From: Pseudomonadota bacterium
GTDB lineage: Bacteria; Babelota; Babeliae; Babelales; CAIQNR01
Reading direction: 5' to 3'
Length of the DNA: 55,577 bases
NCBI GenBank assembly: GCA_027487215.1
Contig: JAIYDZ010000007.1
Span: 130,961-186,537, forward strand
The notes below the pieces were generated by a model. The model did not search any database. It saw nothing but the letters and a program-made list of their open reading frames with translations, and had not been told where the DNA came from. Positions within the stretch are counted from its first letter, which is position 1. Each line of letters begins with the position of its first letter. Below are positions 18,521 through 27,419 of this stretch, in pieces. The position numbers and the translations under genes are program-made.

Positions 18521-18856
18521 ATGAAAAAATCACATATTCTTATTTTGATATCGGTTGTCACACTCTTGGTTGCAGGATTACTGATTTATAGAAATTATCA
18601 AATCTCAGAGTCTTTGGGCGAAAATAGTCTTATTGACGCAAGAAGAGAACTAAAAAATACTATGCAAGAACAGAAAAAACTGACAAGAGAACAAAATCGT
18701 CTGACAAAAATGCAAATGAGACAATTTAACCGCGACAAAAAACAGCTTGAAAAACAACAAAGAAAGCTCCTTAAACAAGAAAGCGCTCTTACAAAAGACG
18801 TAGAAGAATCTGATACTCAACCAGACAACGCTTACAGCTCTCTCTCAAACGAATAA
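18521..18856 (+). CDS. Small membrane-anchored coiled-coil protein
   Basis: It has 111 residues. An N-terminal hydrophobic segment (about 6-23) is followed by a highly charged Gln/Lys/Glu helix (about 40-90) with heptad-like spacing. The segment KKLTREQNRLTKMQMRQFN is typical. It is most likely anchored by the single membrane helix with the coiled coil in the periplasm. A very strong ribosome site (AAAGGAGG) precedes the ATG. It is followed 26 bases later by the cyanovirin-like gene, so the two probably form a small operon. The family is not recognised. Confidence 0.65.
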   Translation: MKKSHILILISVVTLLVAGLLIYRNYQISESLGENSLIDARRELKNTMQEQKKLTREQNRLTKMQMRQFNRDKKQLEKQQRKLLKQESALTKDVEESDTQPDNAYSSLSNE

Positions 18857-18882
18857 GTTAAAAAATAAAAAGGATGTTAACG

Positions 18883-19245
18883 ATGAAAAAATTACTCTTT
18901 TTTTTAGTTGGGTTGATTCTAAACACTCATAATCTATTAGCCGTACCTTTAACAGGCTGTAGAGATGTTACCCATCAAAATGGTATTCCTGCTGGTCCTT
19001 ACCAGCAGAATTGTTGTAACTGCAAATTTGAAAATAACATTCTTTCATGTCAAAGCTGTCAAGGTGACAGACTAAAGTACAATCCCAGCCTTACAGTAAA
19101 CAAGTCTAATAGCGGTGAAATTGCTGTTAACAGTGAAGGGAACTTAGAATATAGACCTTCAACAAACTCAATTTTTTCTACTTATTCCCCCCACAAAAAA
19201 AGCTCTGCCAAAGGAAGATCATTCCGTAGAAATTTATTAAAATAA
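18883..19245 (+). CDS. Secreted cyanovirin-N homology (CVNH)-like protein
   Basis: It has about 120 residues with the start at MKKLLFFLV, chosen over an ATG three codons upstream because AAGGA then has normal spacing. A signal peptide (about 1-20, ending LLAV) is present. The mature part has GPYQQNCCNCKFENNILSC, then CQGDRLKYNPSL, then SGEIAVNSEGNLEY. This matches the order of the CVNH fold: GSY..SC.NC....L.C, then LDL, then I.N..G.L. In characterised members that fold binds mannose-rich glycans. Five further cysteines beyond those usual in CVNH could form extra disulfides. The C-terminal 35 residues are Ser/Lys-rich and probably disordered. Glycan binding is inference from the fold. Confidence 0.6.
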   Translation: MKKLLFFLVGLILNTHNLLAVPLTGCRDVTHQNGIPAGPYQQNCCNCKFENNILSCQSCQGDRLKYNPSLTVNKSNSGEIAVNSEGNLEYRPSTNSIFSTYSPHKKSSAKGRSFRRNLLK

Positions 19246-19334
19246 TAATAATATAAGCTCCACCAACTAAATGAGCGTGCAGAGCGTGAACAAATCAGTT
19301 ATACTATAGGTCACTATGGTTTAATGAGGATTTC

Positions 19335-20051
19335 ATGAAAAAAGATGTACGCTTAAATGTCTACTTGTCACACGCTGGTGTGTGTTCAAGAAGAGCCGCC
19401 GATGAGCTTATTAAAGCTGGCGAAATTACGATCAATCACGCAATCATTATCAATCCTGGCTACAAGGTCCAGGCTAAAGATACTGTTCGCTATAAAAAGC
19501 AGGTAATAACCCAACCTGCAGCCGAGTCGCTTACCATTGCGCTTAATAAGCCTTTGGGCTATGTCACTACGGTGTCTGATGACAAAGGACGTAAAACGGT
19601 ACTTGATCTACTAGGCAAAGAACTTAATGAAGTTCGCCTTTATCCTATTGGTCGACTTGATATCAATACTACCGGAATTATTTTGCTGACCAACGATGGC
19701 GATCTTACCCAAAAATTGGCCCACCCTCGTTATAATGCAAAAAAAATGTATCAAGTTACTCTTGATAAACCACTGTCAGATGCAGATTTTGCCACTATCA
19801 AAAAAGGTCTTTATCTTAAGGACGGCAAGGCAAAAACAGATGATATTCAAATTGGCTTTCATGCCTATACCGTGCGTATTACTTTGCACAGTGGAAAAAA
19901 CAGAATTGTACGAAGAATTTTTGAAACACTAAACTACACCGTTAAAAAACTTGATCGCGTGAGCTTTGCTGGAATTTCAAAACGAGGAATTAGGCTCGGT
20001 CATTACCGTGCGCTTACTAAAGCAGAACTTGAATCGCTCAAACAGTTTTAA
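19335..20051 (+). CDS. rluB: RsuA/RluB-family rRNA pseudouridine synthase
   Basis: It converts a uridine to pseudouridine in 23S rRNA (RluB, U2605 in E. coli) or 16S rRNA (RsuA). It has 238 residues. An N-terminal S4 domain (RLNVYLSHAGVCSRRAADELI to about 60) is followed by the catalytic domain starting LNKPLGYVTT. The catalytic Asp lies in the RLYPIGRLDINTTG motif. GKNRIVRRIFE and a C-terminal LDRVSFAGI follow, as in RluB and RluF. The exact target within the family cannot be settled from sequence. AGGA lies just before the ATG, and a TATACT -10-like box is about 30 bases upstream. Confidence 0.9.
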   Translation: MKKDVRLNVYLSHAGVCSRRAADELIKAGEITINHAIIINPGYKVQAKDTVRYKKQVITQPAAESLTIALNKPLGYVTTVSDDKGRKTVLDLLGKELNEVRLYPIGRLDINTTGIILLTNDGDLTQKLAHPRYNAKKMYQVTLDKPLSDADFATIKKGLYLKDGKAKTDDIQIGFHAYTVRITLHSGKNRIVRRIFETLNYTVKKLDRVSFAGISKRGIRLGHYRALTKAELESLKQF

Positions 20052-20088
20052 TCAATTATTTTTTACTACTAGTTTTTAAGAACATAAA

Positions 20089-20110
20089 AAAGGGTGCGTT
20101 TGCACCCTTT
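20089..20110. terminator. Intrinsic terminator between rluB and the gene at 20131
   Basis: A perfect 9-bp stem, AAAGGGTGC with GCACCCTTT, encloses a GTTT loop and has A and T runs on both sides. It serves the convergent genes on both strands. Confidence 0.85.
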
Positions 20111-20130
20111 AATTTTTAATAAAACATTTT

Positions 20131-20889
20131 TTATTGTTTGTATTGCGCAAAATCCTCTACAGAAAATGGTTTCCCATCTACTCTTCTGTAAGTTCTTTCA
20201 AAAATATTTTTTTGAATTAAACGTAACGGATTATCCCCTTGCTTAACAATGTAAGCACCCTGTAACGCTTCTTGATCGCTCGCTGCAGGTCCTTCAAAAG
20301 TTACATGCCCTTCAACATAAAAAGCTTTGCATACATCTCTCGCATCTCGCTTGAAAAAACCTAACGGTTGCTCTTCAGTTCCTAGCATTAAATCTACTCG
20401 TTCAGGAAAGGCTGGAGTCATATTTGCTTTAATAAAAACAACGTCACTATCATAGATGTCTTGGTATCCCATTTTTTTTATGCGCTGAATAATATTTTGA
20501 ATATTAGCAAGACTTAAATAACCTTGAGTTTTAAGGCTCTGAATATGCTTTAAAATAGTTTCGGCATTTTCAGGAGTTACTTCATTTACAATAATAACAC
20601 CACTTCCGTCTACTTTTACTATTTGATCTGACTCTTTAGCGTTTTTAAATTTTACGCCTTTATTAAAACTTAACGGTTTACCATCCCATGTGGTCATACC
20701 TTCAGTTGAATCAGCTTTTTCTAAATCTTCCTCGTTAAGCTTATTAATTCCTATAACTACTTTTGAAGCATTAGAAAACACATCAGTACTGCTTTTTTCT
20801 ATCTGTTGTTTAGCTTGTTCTTGAGTGATATGGGTAATTGCTTGCGAATGTCCAAAAACTGCAAAAATACATAAAAGTAACTTTTTCAT
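20131..20889 (-). CDS. Secreted protein of unknown function
   Basis: It has 252 residues with a clean signal peptide (MKKLLLCIFAVFGHSQA). The mature protein is mixed alpha/beta and acidic, without recognised motifs. Stretches such as KVVIGINKLNEEDLEKA and VDGSGVIIVNEVTPENAETI suggest a compact soluble domain. GGAGAA precedes the ATG. It is transcribed alone and ends at the shared terminator with rluB. The 240 bases upstream are AT-rich with no visible gene. Confidence 0.65.
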   Translation of the reverse strand: MKKLLLCIFAVFGHSQAITHITQEQAKQQIEKSSTDVFSNASKVVIGINKLNEEDLEKADSTEGMTTWDGKPLSFNKGVKFKNAKESDQIVKVDGSGVIIVNEVTPENAETILKHIQSLKTQGYLSLANIQNIIQRIKKMGYQDIYDSDVVFIKANMTPAFPERVDLMLGTEEQPLGFFKRDARDVCKAFYVEGHVTFEGPAASDQEALQGAYIVKQGDNPLRLIQKNIFERTYRRVDGKPFSVEDFAQYKQ

Positions 20890-21129
20890 AATTAATTCTC
20901 CATTTATTTAAACTATCTATTTATAAGTTCTTATAATTGAGGATATCAATTACTAATAAAGAAAATCAATAAAATCAAGTATTAAAAATAGTGAGAATAG
21001 GCTTAAATAAAGCAAACTAAGTATTTATAAGAAAGAAATTTATTAAGATACATTTTTAGTTAAAAATTTCTATTTTATCCCTTAATTTAATCTTATTTAA
21101 AGGTGGACTTAATTTCAGATAAAGAAGGT

Positions 21130-21972
21130 TTAAAGTGAATTAAGAACTAAGTTTTCACGTTCATAATCCATAAATGTTTTCAGACTAAGTTTGATATCAC
21201 TCTCAAAAGAAATAATTTCTGAGTGCATATGTACTGCCTGTTCACACTGTTTTTGAAATTCTGTTTCATGTTTACATTCAGCAAGATTTTTTCCAAAAGA
21301 ATCACAAAACTGTTCCAACGCTTTTTGCATATCTTGAGCAATTTTTTCCATTTTAACTGCAGTAAAAATATGCTCTGTTTCTTCTTGATCACGGCGGTAA
21401 CGCATATACCCAATTATTTTTGAAATATCTTGTACCAATAAACAAATGTGCGTTTCAATCATCTCAATTTTATGTCCTCTTCGCACAGAATTATGAATAA
21501 CAGGAAGATGATCGAGCTCAGCTTTTATATGATTAAAATAATCATCTTGCCCAGTAAAATGCGTATGACGCGAAAGAAACCAACCACAATTAGTACTCGT
21601 GTTAAACCAATAATCTAAACGCATTGCATATTTATTAAAAATATAACCCGCACACTGCGCTGCAAGTACTTCGCCCCATAGTTTTCCTATATAAACTCCA
21701 TAGGCGCTCCATCCCATTGCATCGGTTGAGACAGGAATTGAAGGCTGATAGGTAGAAATCTTTTTGATAGTGGTATAGCCATAAAAAACAACCGCTGCTG
21801 CTGCTGTTGTTAATAATGCTGCCTGTTTATAACGAGCTGCACTGACAAGTGAGGGCATCTCTTGATGATAGACAGCAATACGAGAATCATCATACCCAAA
21901 ATGTTCTGCTGCATTACTATAACTAACTGATAAAAAGAGAGCCAACAGGCTCAGACGCCCTAAATTTTTCAT
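21130..21972 (-). CDS. Secreted protein of unknown function with central hydrophobic segment
   Basis: The start is set at MKNLGRLSL, which opens a signal peptide ending SNAA. The longer frame adds 27 codons with no signal features. The product is about 280 residues. After the signal it has hydrophobic segments near 38-58 (ALLTTAAAAVVFYGY) and 80-105 (YIGKLWGEVLAAQCAGYIF). The C-terminal half is helical with many Glu, Gln and His. The layout resembles the genes at 4125 and 14262. No known domain is recognised. Confidence 0.6.
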   Translation of the reverse strand: MKNLGRLSLLALFLSVSYSNAAEHFGYDDSRIAVYHQEMPSLVSAARYKQAALLTTAAAAVVFYGYTTIKKISTYQPSIPVSTDAMGWSAYGVYIGKLWGEVLAAQCAGYIFNKYAMRLDYWFNTSTNCGWFLSRHTHFTGQDDYFNHIKAELDHLPVIHNSVRRGHKIEMIETHICLLVQDISKIIGYMRYRRDQEETEHIFTAVKMEKIAQDMQKALEQFCDSFGKNLAECKHETEFQKQCEQAVHMHSEIISFESDIKLSLKTFMDYERENLVLNSL

Positions 21973-22125
21973 TGTCTGTGTACCCTTAATTAACTTTAAT
22001 ACCCCATTTGGAACATGTTTTCCACATGATTTATGCAGTAATAAGAATACCAAATTTATTTAAAGATAGATAATGCTCACGCCTGGCAGCCTGTTTTAAG
22101 CTAAAAATCCATCAAAAGGTTCAAT

Positions 22126-22563
22126 TTAAAATTCTAAAATGAGTGTTACAGGGCCATCGTTAAGCAAACTCACCTGCATATCAGCCCCAAATACTCCCGT
22201 CTGAACTTTAGGATATAATTTTTTAACCGCCTGACAAAAATATTCAAACAATCGCTCAGCCTGGTCGGGCGCCATTGCCTCAACAAAAGAAGGCCTATTA
22301 CCCTGTTTTACTGACCCATAAAGTGTAAATTGTGACACAAGTAAAATTGTACCTGAAATGTCTTTAAGCGACGCATTTATAGGTTTAAGCTCATCTTTAA
22401 AAATACGCAATGCCAATAATTTTTTTGCCGCAGCGTCAGCGGTTGCTGGCGTATCAGTATGAGTCAATCCAACCAACACGAGCATTCCTTCATCACAAGA
22501 GGCTACTACGCGACCTTCAATTTCTACGGCAGCACGACTAACGCGCTGTACCACTAATCTCAT
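22126..22563 (-). CDS. dtd: D-aminoacyl-tRNA deacylase
   Basis: It hydrolyses D-aminoacyl-tRNA, and glycyl-tRNA-Ala, to protect translation. It has 145 residues, the normal length. Both signature motifs of the dimer active site are present: SQFTLYG near 82 and NDGPVTLILE at the C-terminus. The start MRLVVQRVSRA is the canonical N-terminus. It follows uvrA by 12 bases on the same strand, so it is translated from the uvrA transcript. Confidence 0.96.
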   Translation of the reverse strand: MRLVVQRVSRAAVEIEGRVVASCDEGMLVLVGLTHTDTPATADAAAKKLLALRIFKDELKPINASLKDISGTILLVSQFTLYGSVKQGNRPSFVEAMAPDQAERLFEYFCQAVKKLYPKVQTGVFGADMQVSLLNDGPVTLILEF

Positions 22564-22575
22564 AGTTTTTTATCC

Positions 22576-25146
22576 TTACTTGATTGATGGAAGAACCTTA
22601 CGCAAGTAGGTTGCGGTATGACTTTCTTTAACGAGTGCAACCTGACGCGGAGTACCTTTTGCAATAATAGTACCGCCTCCACTACCACCTTCTGGACCTA
22701 AATCAATAATGTAATCAACGGTTTTAAGCACATCGAGATTGTGTTCAATAACAATCATCGAGTTACCTTTGTTTACTAATTTATTAAGCACTAAAAGCAG
22801 TTTTTCAATATCACTGCTATGAAGACCGGTAGTTGGTTCATCAAGAATATAAAGAGTATTGTGACCACGTTTTGCAAGTTCATCAACAAGTTTAATACGT
22901 TGCGCTTCACCGCCTGAAAGAGTCGGAGACGGTTGGCCAAGTTTTAAATATTCAAGACCCACATCGCACATTAATTGCAAACGTTTTGCAATATCTTTGT
23001 GTGCTGCAAAAAACTCAAGCGCTTCACGTGCAGTCATTTCAAGAACTTGGGCAATGTTTTTTTGTTTATAGGTAATTTGTAAGGTCTCTTGATTGTAACG
23101 TTTACCTTTACAGGTTTTACATTCAGTCGTTACATCTGCCAAAAAGTGCATTGAAACAGTAATCTCACCGTCGCCTTTACACTCAAAGCAACGACCCTCT
23201 GGTCTATTAAAACTAAAACGTCCCACATTAAATCCACGCACCTGACTTCCAGGCAACGCAGCAAACAATGTTCTCATTTTATCAAACACACCAAGATAGG
23301 TTGCAGGATTTGATCGTGAAGTGCGACCAATTGGCGCTTGATCAATAACAACGAGTGATTCAAGAACCTGTGCCCCTTCAAGATCAGGATCATTGTCAGT
23401 TGAAGATGATTTTCTGCTGAGCGCACGTTCAAGCAAGGGAACAAGCTCTTCCATAATCAAGGTACTTTTTCCAGAACCTGAAACTCCTGAAACCCCGCAG
23501 ATAACACCTAAGGGAAACTGTACCGTTAAATTTTTAAGATTATGTTTAGTTGCATGACGCAAGGTCAAAAAACCGCTCGGTTGACGCACCATTTTAGGAA
23601 CAAGAATTGCACGTTTTCCACTTAAATATGATCCAGTGAGTGAGTTAATATTACGCGCAAGCACTTCAGGAGATCCGCACGCTGTCACCTGTCCACCATG
23701 AATACCTGCTGCAGGACCCATATCAATGACATAATCTGCTGCGTTAATAGTATCTGTATCATGTTCTACAACCACCACCGTATTACCTTGATCACGCAAG
23801 TTTTTGAGTGTTGCAATTAAACGATCATTATCACGTTGATGAAGTCCAATACTTGGTTCATCAAGGACATAAAGCACTCCGCTGAGCGCTGAACCAATTT
23901 GTGTTGCCAAACGAATACGTTGGCCCTCTCCGCCAGACAACGTACGAGCTGAACGATTAAGTGTCAGATAAGAAAGTCCGACGTTTGATAAAAACTGTAA
24001 ACGCTTGGTTATTTCTTTTAAAAGCGGTTGCGCAACTGCTTGAGAGGTTGGACTTACATGCAGGTTCTGACAAAAGCGTAATGCGTCATCAATAGAAAGT
24101 TCACACATATCAAAAATATTTTTCTGATTGATAAACACTGACAGTGCAAACTTATTTAAACGACGCCCATTACACCCTGAACAGGTATGTTCTTTTGCAT
24201 GCTTTCCAAAAAAGTCTGGATAGTTTGATTTCCAGTGATCGACATCACCTTTTTGCCACGGCCATTCTGAAATAGTTCCCAGTCCTGAACATCCTTTACA
24301 CGCACCCATTGGTGAGTTAAAAGAAAAGAATCGTGGTTCCATTTCAGGAAATGATTGTGCACAGTTTAAACACACACGATGCGATGAATAAAGATACTCT
24401 TTTTCATCGACTGTGACTTTAACAAGCCCATCTGAAAGTTTACCTGCTTGTTCAATACTTTCTTGCAAACGTGGCTTTTCATCAGGCTCAACAGTAATGG
24501 CATCAATAACAATATCGATATCATGCTTGTATGTTTTACCCAAATTTAAATCTTTAATAGTTTGCTCGTCAGTGACTTTATACATTACGCCATCAATTTT
24601 AAACCGGTAATATCCCTGCTTAAAAAATCCGAGTAATTTTTGTTTAAACTCACCTTTTTCTTGGCGAGCAATTGGAGCAGAAATAACAAGAGTAGTATGC
24701 TCAAAGGTAGCAAGCACCATGTGTGCAATGCTTTCAGATGAATGTGCTCCTATTGCTGTCCCACAATCAGGACACTGCACATCCCCAATGCGCGCAAAAA
24801 GTACTCGTAAGTAATCATAAATCTCAGTAATAGTGCCAACGGTTGAACGAGGATTTGCACCCACTGTTTTTTGTTCAATAGCAATTGAAGGACAGAGCCC
24901 CTCGATGCTATCAACATCAGGCTTTTTGGCGACACCCAAAAATTGACGTGCGTACGCAGACAAAGATTCAGTGTAACGACGCTTTCCCTCGGTATATAAA
25001 ATATCTAATGCAAGAGAACTTTTACCTGACCCTGAAGGGCCTGTAATAACTGTTAATGTATCTTTTGGAATTTCGACTGTGATGTTTTTAAGATTATGTT
25101 CACGCGCGCCAACAACCTTAATTCGAGATTTGTTTTCATGTTCCAT
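22576..25146 (-). CDS. uvrA: UvrABC excinuclease subunit A (shortened)
   Basis: UvrA is the damage-sensing ABC ATPase of nucleotide excision repair. The start is set at MEHENKSRIKVVG, preceded by GGGGGATG; twelve more codons are open upstream. The protein is about 856 residues, against roughly 940 in E. coli. Both ATPase halves are intact: Walker A GPSGSGKSSLALD, signature TLSGGEGQRIRLA and YVLDEPSIGLHQRD in the first, and GVSGSGKSTLIMEE, TLSGGEAQRIKLV and YILDEPTTGLHSSD in the second. Zinc modules are CLNC, CKGC and CSGC in the first half and CFEC and CKTC in the second. About 40 residues separate CKGCSGLG from CSGCNGRRL, against about 95 in the E. coli protein, which explains much of the short length. 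It heads the uvrA-dtd pair. Confidence 0.97.
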   Translation of the reverse strand: MEHENKSRIKVVGAREHNLKNITVEIPKDTLTVITGPSGSGKSSLALDILYTEGKRRYTESLSAYARQFLGVAKKPDVDSIEGLCPSIAIEQKTVGANPRSTVGTITEIYDYLRVLFARIGDVQCPDCGTAIGAHSSESIAHMVLATFEHTTLVISAPIARQEKGEFKQKLLGFFKQGYYRFKIDGVMYKVTDEQTIKDLNLGKTYKHDIDIVIDAITVEPDEKPRLQESIEQAGKLSDGLVKVTVDEKEYLYSSHRVCLNCAQSFPEMEPRFFSFNSPMGACKGCSGLGTISEWPWQKGDVDHWKSNYPDFFGKHAKEHTCSGCNGRRLNKFALSVFINQKNIFDMCELSIDDALRFCQNLHVSPTSQAVAQPLLKEITKRLQFLSNVGLSYLTLNRSARTLSGGEGQRIRLATQIGSALSGVLYVLDEPSIGLHQRDNDRLIATLKNLRDQGNTVVVVEHDTDTINAADYVIDMGPAAGIHGGQVTACGSPEVLARNINSLTGSYLSGKRAILVPKMVRQPSGFLTLRHATKHNLKNLTVQFPLGVICGVSGVSGSGKSTLIMEELVPLLERALSRKSSSTDNDPDLEGAQVLESLVVIDQAPIGRTSRSNPATYLGVFDKMRTLFAALPGSQVRGFNVGRFSFNRPEGRCFECKGDGEITVSMHFLADVTTECKTCKGKRYNQETLQITYKQKNIAQVLEMTAREALEFFAAHKDIAKRLQLMCDVGLEYLKLGQPSPTLSGGEAQRIKLVDELAKRGHNTLYILDEPTTGLHSSDIEKLLLVLNKLVNKGNSMIVIEHNLDVLKTVDYIIDLGPEGGSGGGTIIAKGTPRQVALVKESHTATYLRKVLPSIK

Positions 25147-25279
25147 GAGACATCCCCCACGTAACGCATGCCACTCTGACATGCTCTTTTTTTATAATTT
25201 ATCGTCAATCTTTTATTCTATCAGAAAGATAAAATAGAGATACCCTGGCCTGACTAGAGTAACTTTATAAAAATAAATT

Positions 25280-25825
25280 TTAGCGAATATAAGCTGAAAT
25301 AAAACAGTCTGAACTGTGATCAAGAAGCTCAGTAAGGAACTTTTTAAGCAGACGGGCATGAGCTACCTGTTCTTGATCAATATCGTTACATGCAAGAGCT
25401 TCTTCGATTCGATCGCGCACTAACAGGCATATGTCACAGACTCTTAATGCGTCTTGACGAGAGACATCATGGCCACTAACAAAAGAACATTCATCATGCA
25501 TAAGCTGTTGATAAAATGATGAATTAAAGGGACTCATGAGTCCGCAAGTATTTTTGCGAGTCAAGGTGTTTAGCGGGAAAATATACTCAAGTACTTCAAG
25601 GGCATTAATAAGCTCAGAATGATTAAATTCTTGTGCTATACGACCGGTCAATGAATTTTCACATATAAGGTCAGCTAGATGTTTAACCTGCAAAAGACAA
25701 ATAAGACCTACACATTGTGCTGATTTGTTATGCTGGAAAGAACTGTGATTTGAATGACCTTCAGCTTTAAAAATAGTCATACCGCAGACTAAGCTGATAA
25801 GGACAATTAACAGAGACTTTTTCAT
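25280..25825 (-). CDS. Small secreted cysteine-containing protein of unknown function
   Basis: The start is set at MKKSLLIVLIS, with AAGGAC upstream; the longer frame adds six codons. It has about 181 residues. A signal peptide ends near KAEG. The mature protein is mostly helical and has nine cysteines (for example CVGLICLL, CGLMSP, CDICLLV), which suggests disulfides in an oxidising compartment. No family is recognised. It has no co-directional close neighbour. Confidence 0.6.
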   Translation of the reverse strand: MKKSLLIVLISLVCGMTIFKAEGHSNHSSFQHNKSAQCVGLICLLQVKHLADLICENSLTGRIAQEFNHSELINALEVLEYIFPLNTLTRKNTCGLMSPFNSSFYQQLMHDECSFVSGHDVSRQDALRVCDICLLVRDRIEEALACNDIDQEQVAHARLLKKFLTELLDHSSDCFISAYIR

Positions 25826-26164
25826 AGAGTAGTCCTTGCACAAAAAACCTCAATAAGTCCTTATTATAAAGATTTTGGAGAAAAATCAAACTAGAAAAAA
25901 GTCATCTGACTACATTTAAGCTCATCAGAAATACTATAAATTTTTTATTTACTCTATCTACTTTATAGCCTTTTACAAAAAGGTCATTTCAACCTAAAAT
26001 TAATAAAGTGTTATAAATACTTATAAATAACATCTATATAAATACACCCTTATTATTAATCTTTTAAGCTTGTACTAAATGAATCCTTATTAAACAATGC
26101 TCCGGTTTTATAAAAAGTTGAAACGATTAAATCTTAACTAAGCCAATTGAAAATAGAGGTATTT
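25826..26164. other. AT-rich intergenic region, no gene seen
   Basis: About 340 bases lie between divergent genes. It is strongly AT-rich with short direct repeats such as TATAAATAC and TATAAATAA. I see no open frame of interest, RNA gene or convincing terminator. It must contain the promoters of both flanking genes. Confidence 0.5.
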
Positions 26165-27341
26165 GTGCACAAAAAAACTATTAATATTTTTTATTTTTTA
26201 TTATTTGGTCTAACAATAAAAATCCAAAGTGGCCAAAATGAATTATTTTTTGAGAAAAAAGCACTCTCTCCTAATATTGGTTTGTATGACCTTATAATTG
26301 AAAATCCTCAAGCAGCTCTTCAACATGCAACTAGCTGCTTTTTAGAATTTGATAAAAATTCTTGGAAAGTGTTTACAGATATTTTAAAGAGTGAAGATCA
26401 AAGTTTTATCAAAAAAAAACTTGCTCTTCTTAGACAGTTAGAAGGTCAATATTTAAGACAAAAACCCTTACTTTGCGCTTACAGAGTGTGGATTTCCTAA
26501 AAGTTTCACAGAGTGTCCTCTTAGCCGAACACTAAACCCTCACTTTAGGTTAAAATTCGAAGACGAAACTATAAAAAGATTTCTAGAGTATAAAAAATCA
26601 AATAAGAATTTTAATTATGTAAGTTTTGGTTTTGGAAATGGATTTCAAGATGTAAGAATATTGGCTCGTTTACTAAGGGAAAAATTTACTTACACTGAAT
26701 TAAATATTTGGTGTATTGATAAGACATTTAGCCCTTTTAATGGAGTTAAAGAATACTTTAAAAAAGACTATGAATTTTCTTACGATACCCCTACTGATGC
26801 AATAGCTTTGGTTGAATCAAGCAAAGTAGAAGATGTAAGAAAATATTGCGAACTTAATAGAAGCTTTGTTCAAGAATTTAAACCGATGGCAGATCAAGAG
26901 ATCTTAGAAGCTGCAATGTATAAATTAATACATCTTAAGCAACTGTATCAGCAAACCAAAGCTACTCTTGAAAAAATAAATCCTAAAGTTACAGTGAATA
27001 TATTCTTTCACCACTGCGTACAAAGCTATCAATCTTATTTAGAAACTAAACCCTTAGAGACTGATTCTAATATTTTTACTCCAGATTGCTTAGTTACTGC
27101 CGATACCAATGATGTTTGTAGCCAAGAAAAACTTGGATCTATGCCTGATTGGCAAAATTTATGCCAAAACACCTTGAAAGCAAACAATAAAGCCATTTGT
27201 TTAGCTTTAAGAACCGATGATAAAAAAGAAAAAGATCATGACGCTATTCTTGAAGAATTTCTTGTTTCTGAAAATGAAGATGGCCAAAAAACTTTTAAAG
27301 TGATCAAAACAGTTATACCTTTTGACCTTGGAAAGGTGTAA
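26165..27341 (+). pseudogene. Frameshifted secreted-protein gene, paralogue of the gene at 27870
   Basis: The 5' frame starts at GTG 26165 (AGAGGT just upstream; a TTG at 26147 is also possible). It encodes a signal-peptide-like N-terminus and about 110 residues, then stops at 26500. The next frame continues the protein from the A-run at 26460-26464 to the stop at 27341. Across the junction the second frame reads NPYFALTEC, then NYVSFGFGNGFQDVRIL and LNIWCIDK. These match the intact paralogue's YPYFKISEC, EYVGFASGQGFLDVRII and INVHLIDR in the same order. A change of +1 or -2 bases in the A-run therefore breaks the gene. It may be a true pseudogene, a phase-variable gene, a ribosomal frameshift or a homopolymer sequencing error. 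The function of the family is unknown. Confidence 0.75.
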
Positions 27342-27419
27342 AGCATTTTGATTTGCAGATAATACAAAGTAAATTAGTCTTTTTACACATCATGTAAATA
27401 TTTTTAAAGTACTTATATT

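Noticed and set aside
22018-22026. TTTTCCACA as a second DnaA box
   Set aside because: One mismatch to the consensus, isolated, and not near a replication gene; expected by chance in AT-rich DNA.
25826-26164. Possible iteron-like or CRISPR-like repeats (TATAAATAC types)
   Set aside because: The repeats are short, irregular and AT-only, with no spacer structure.
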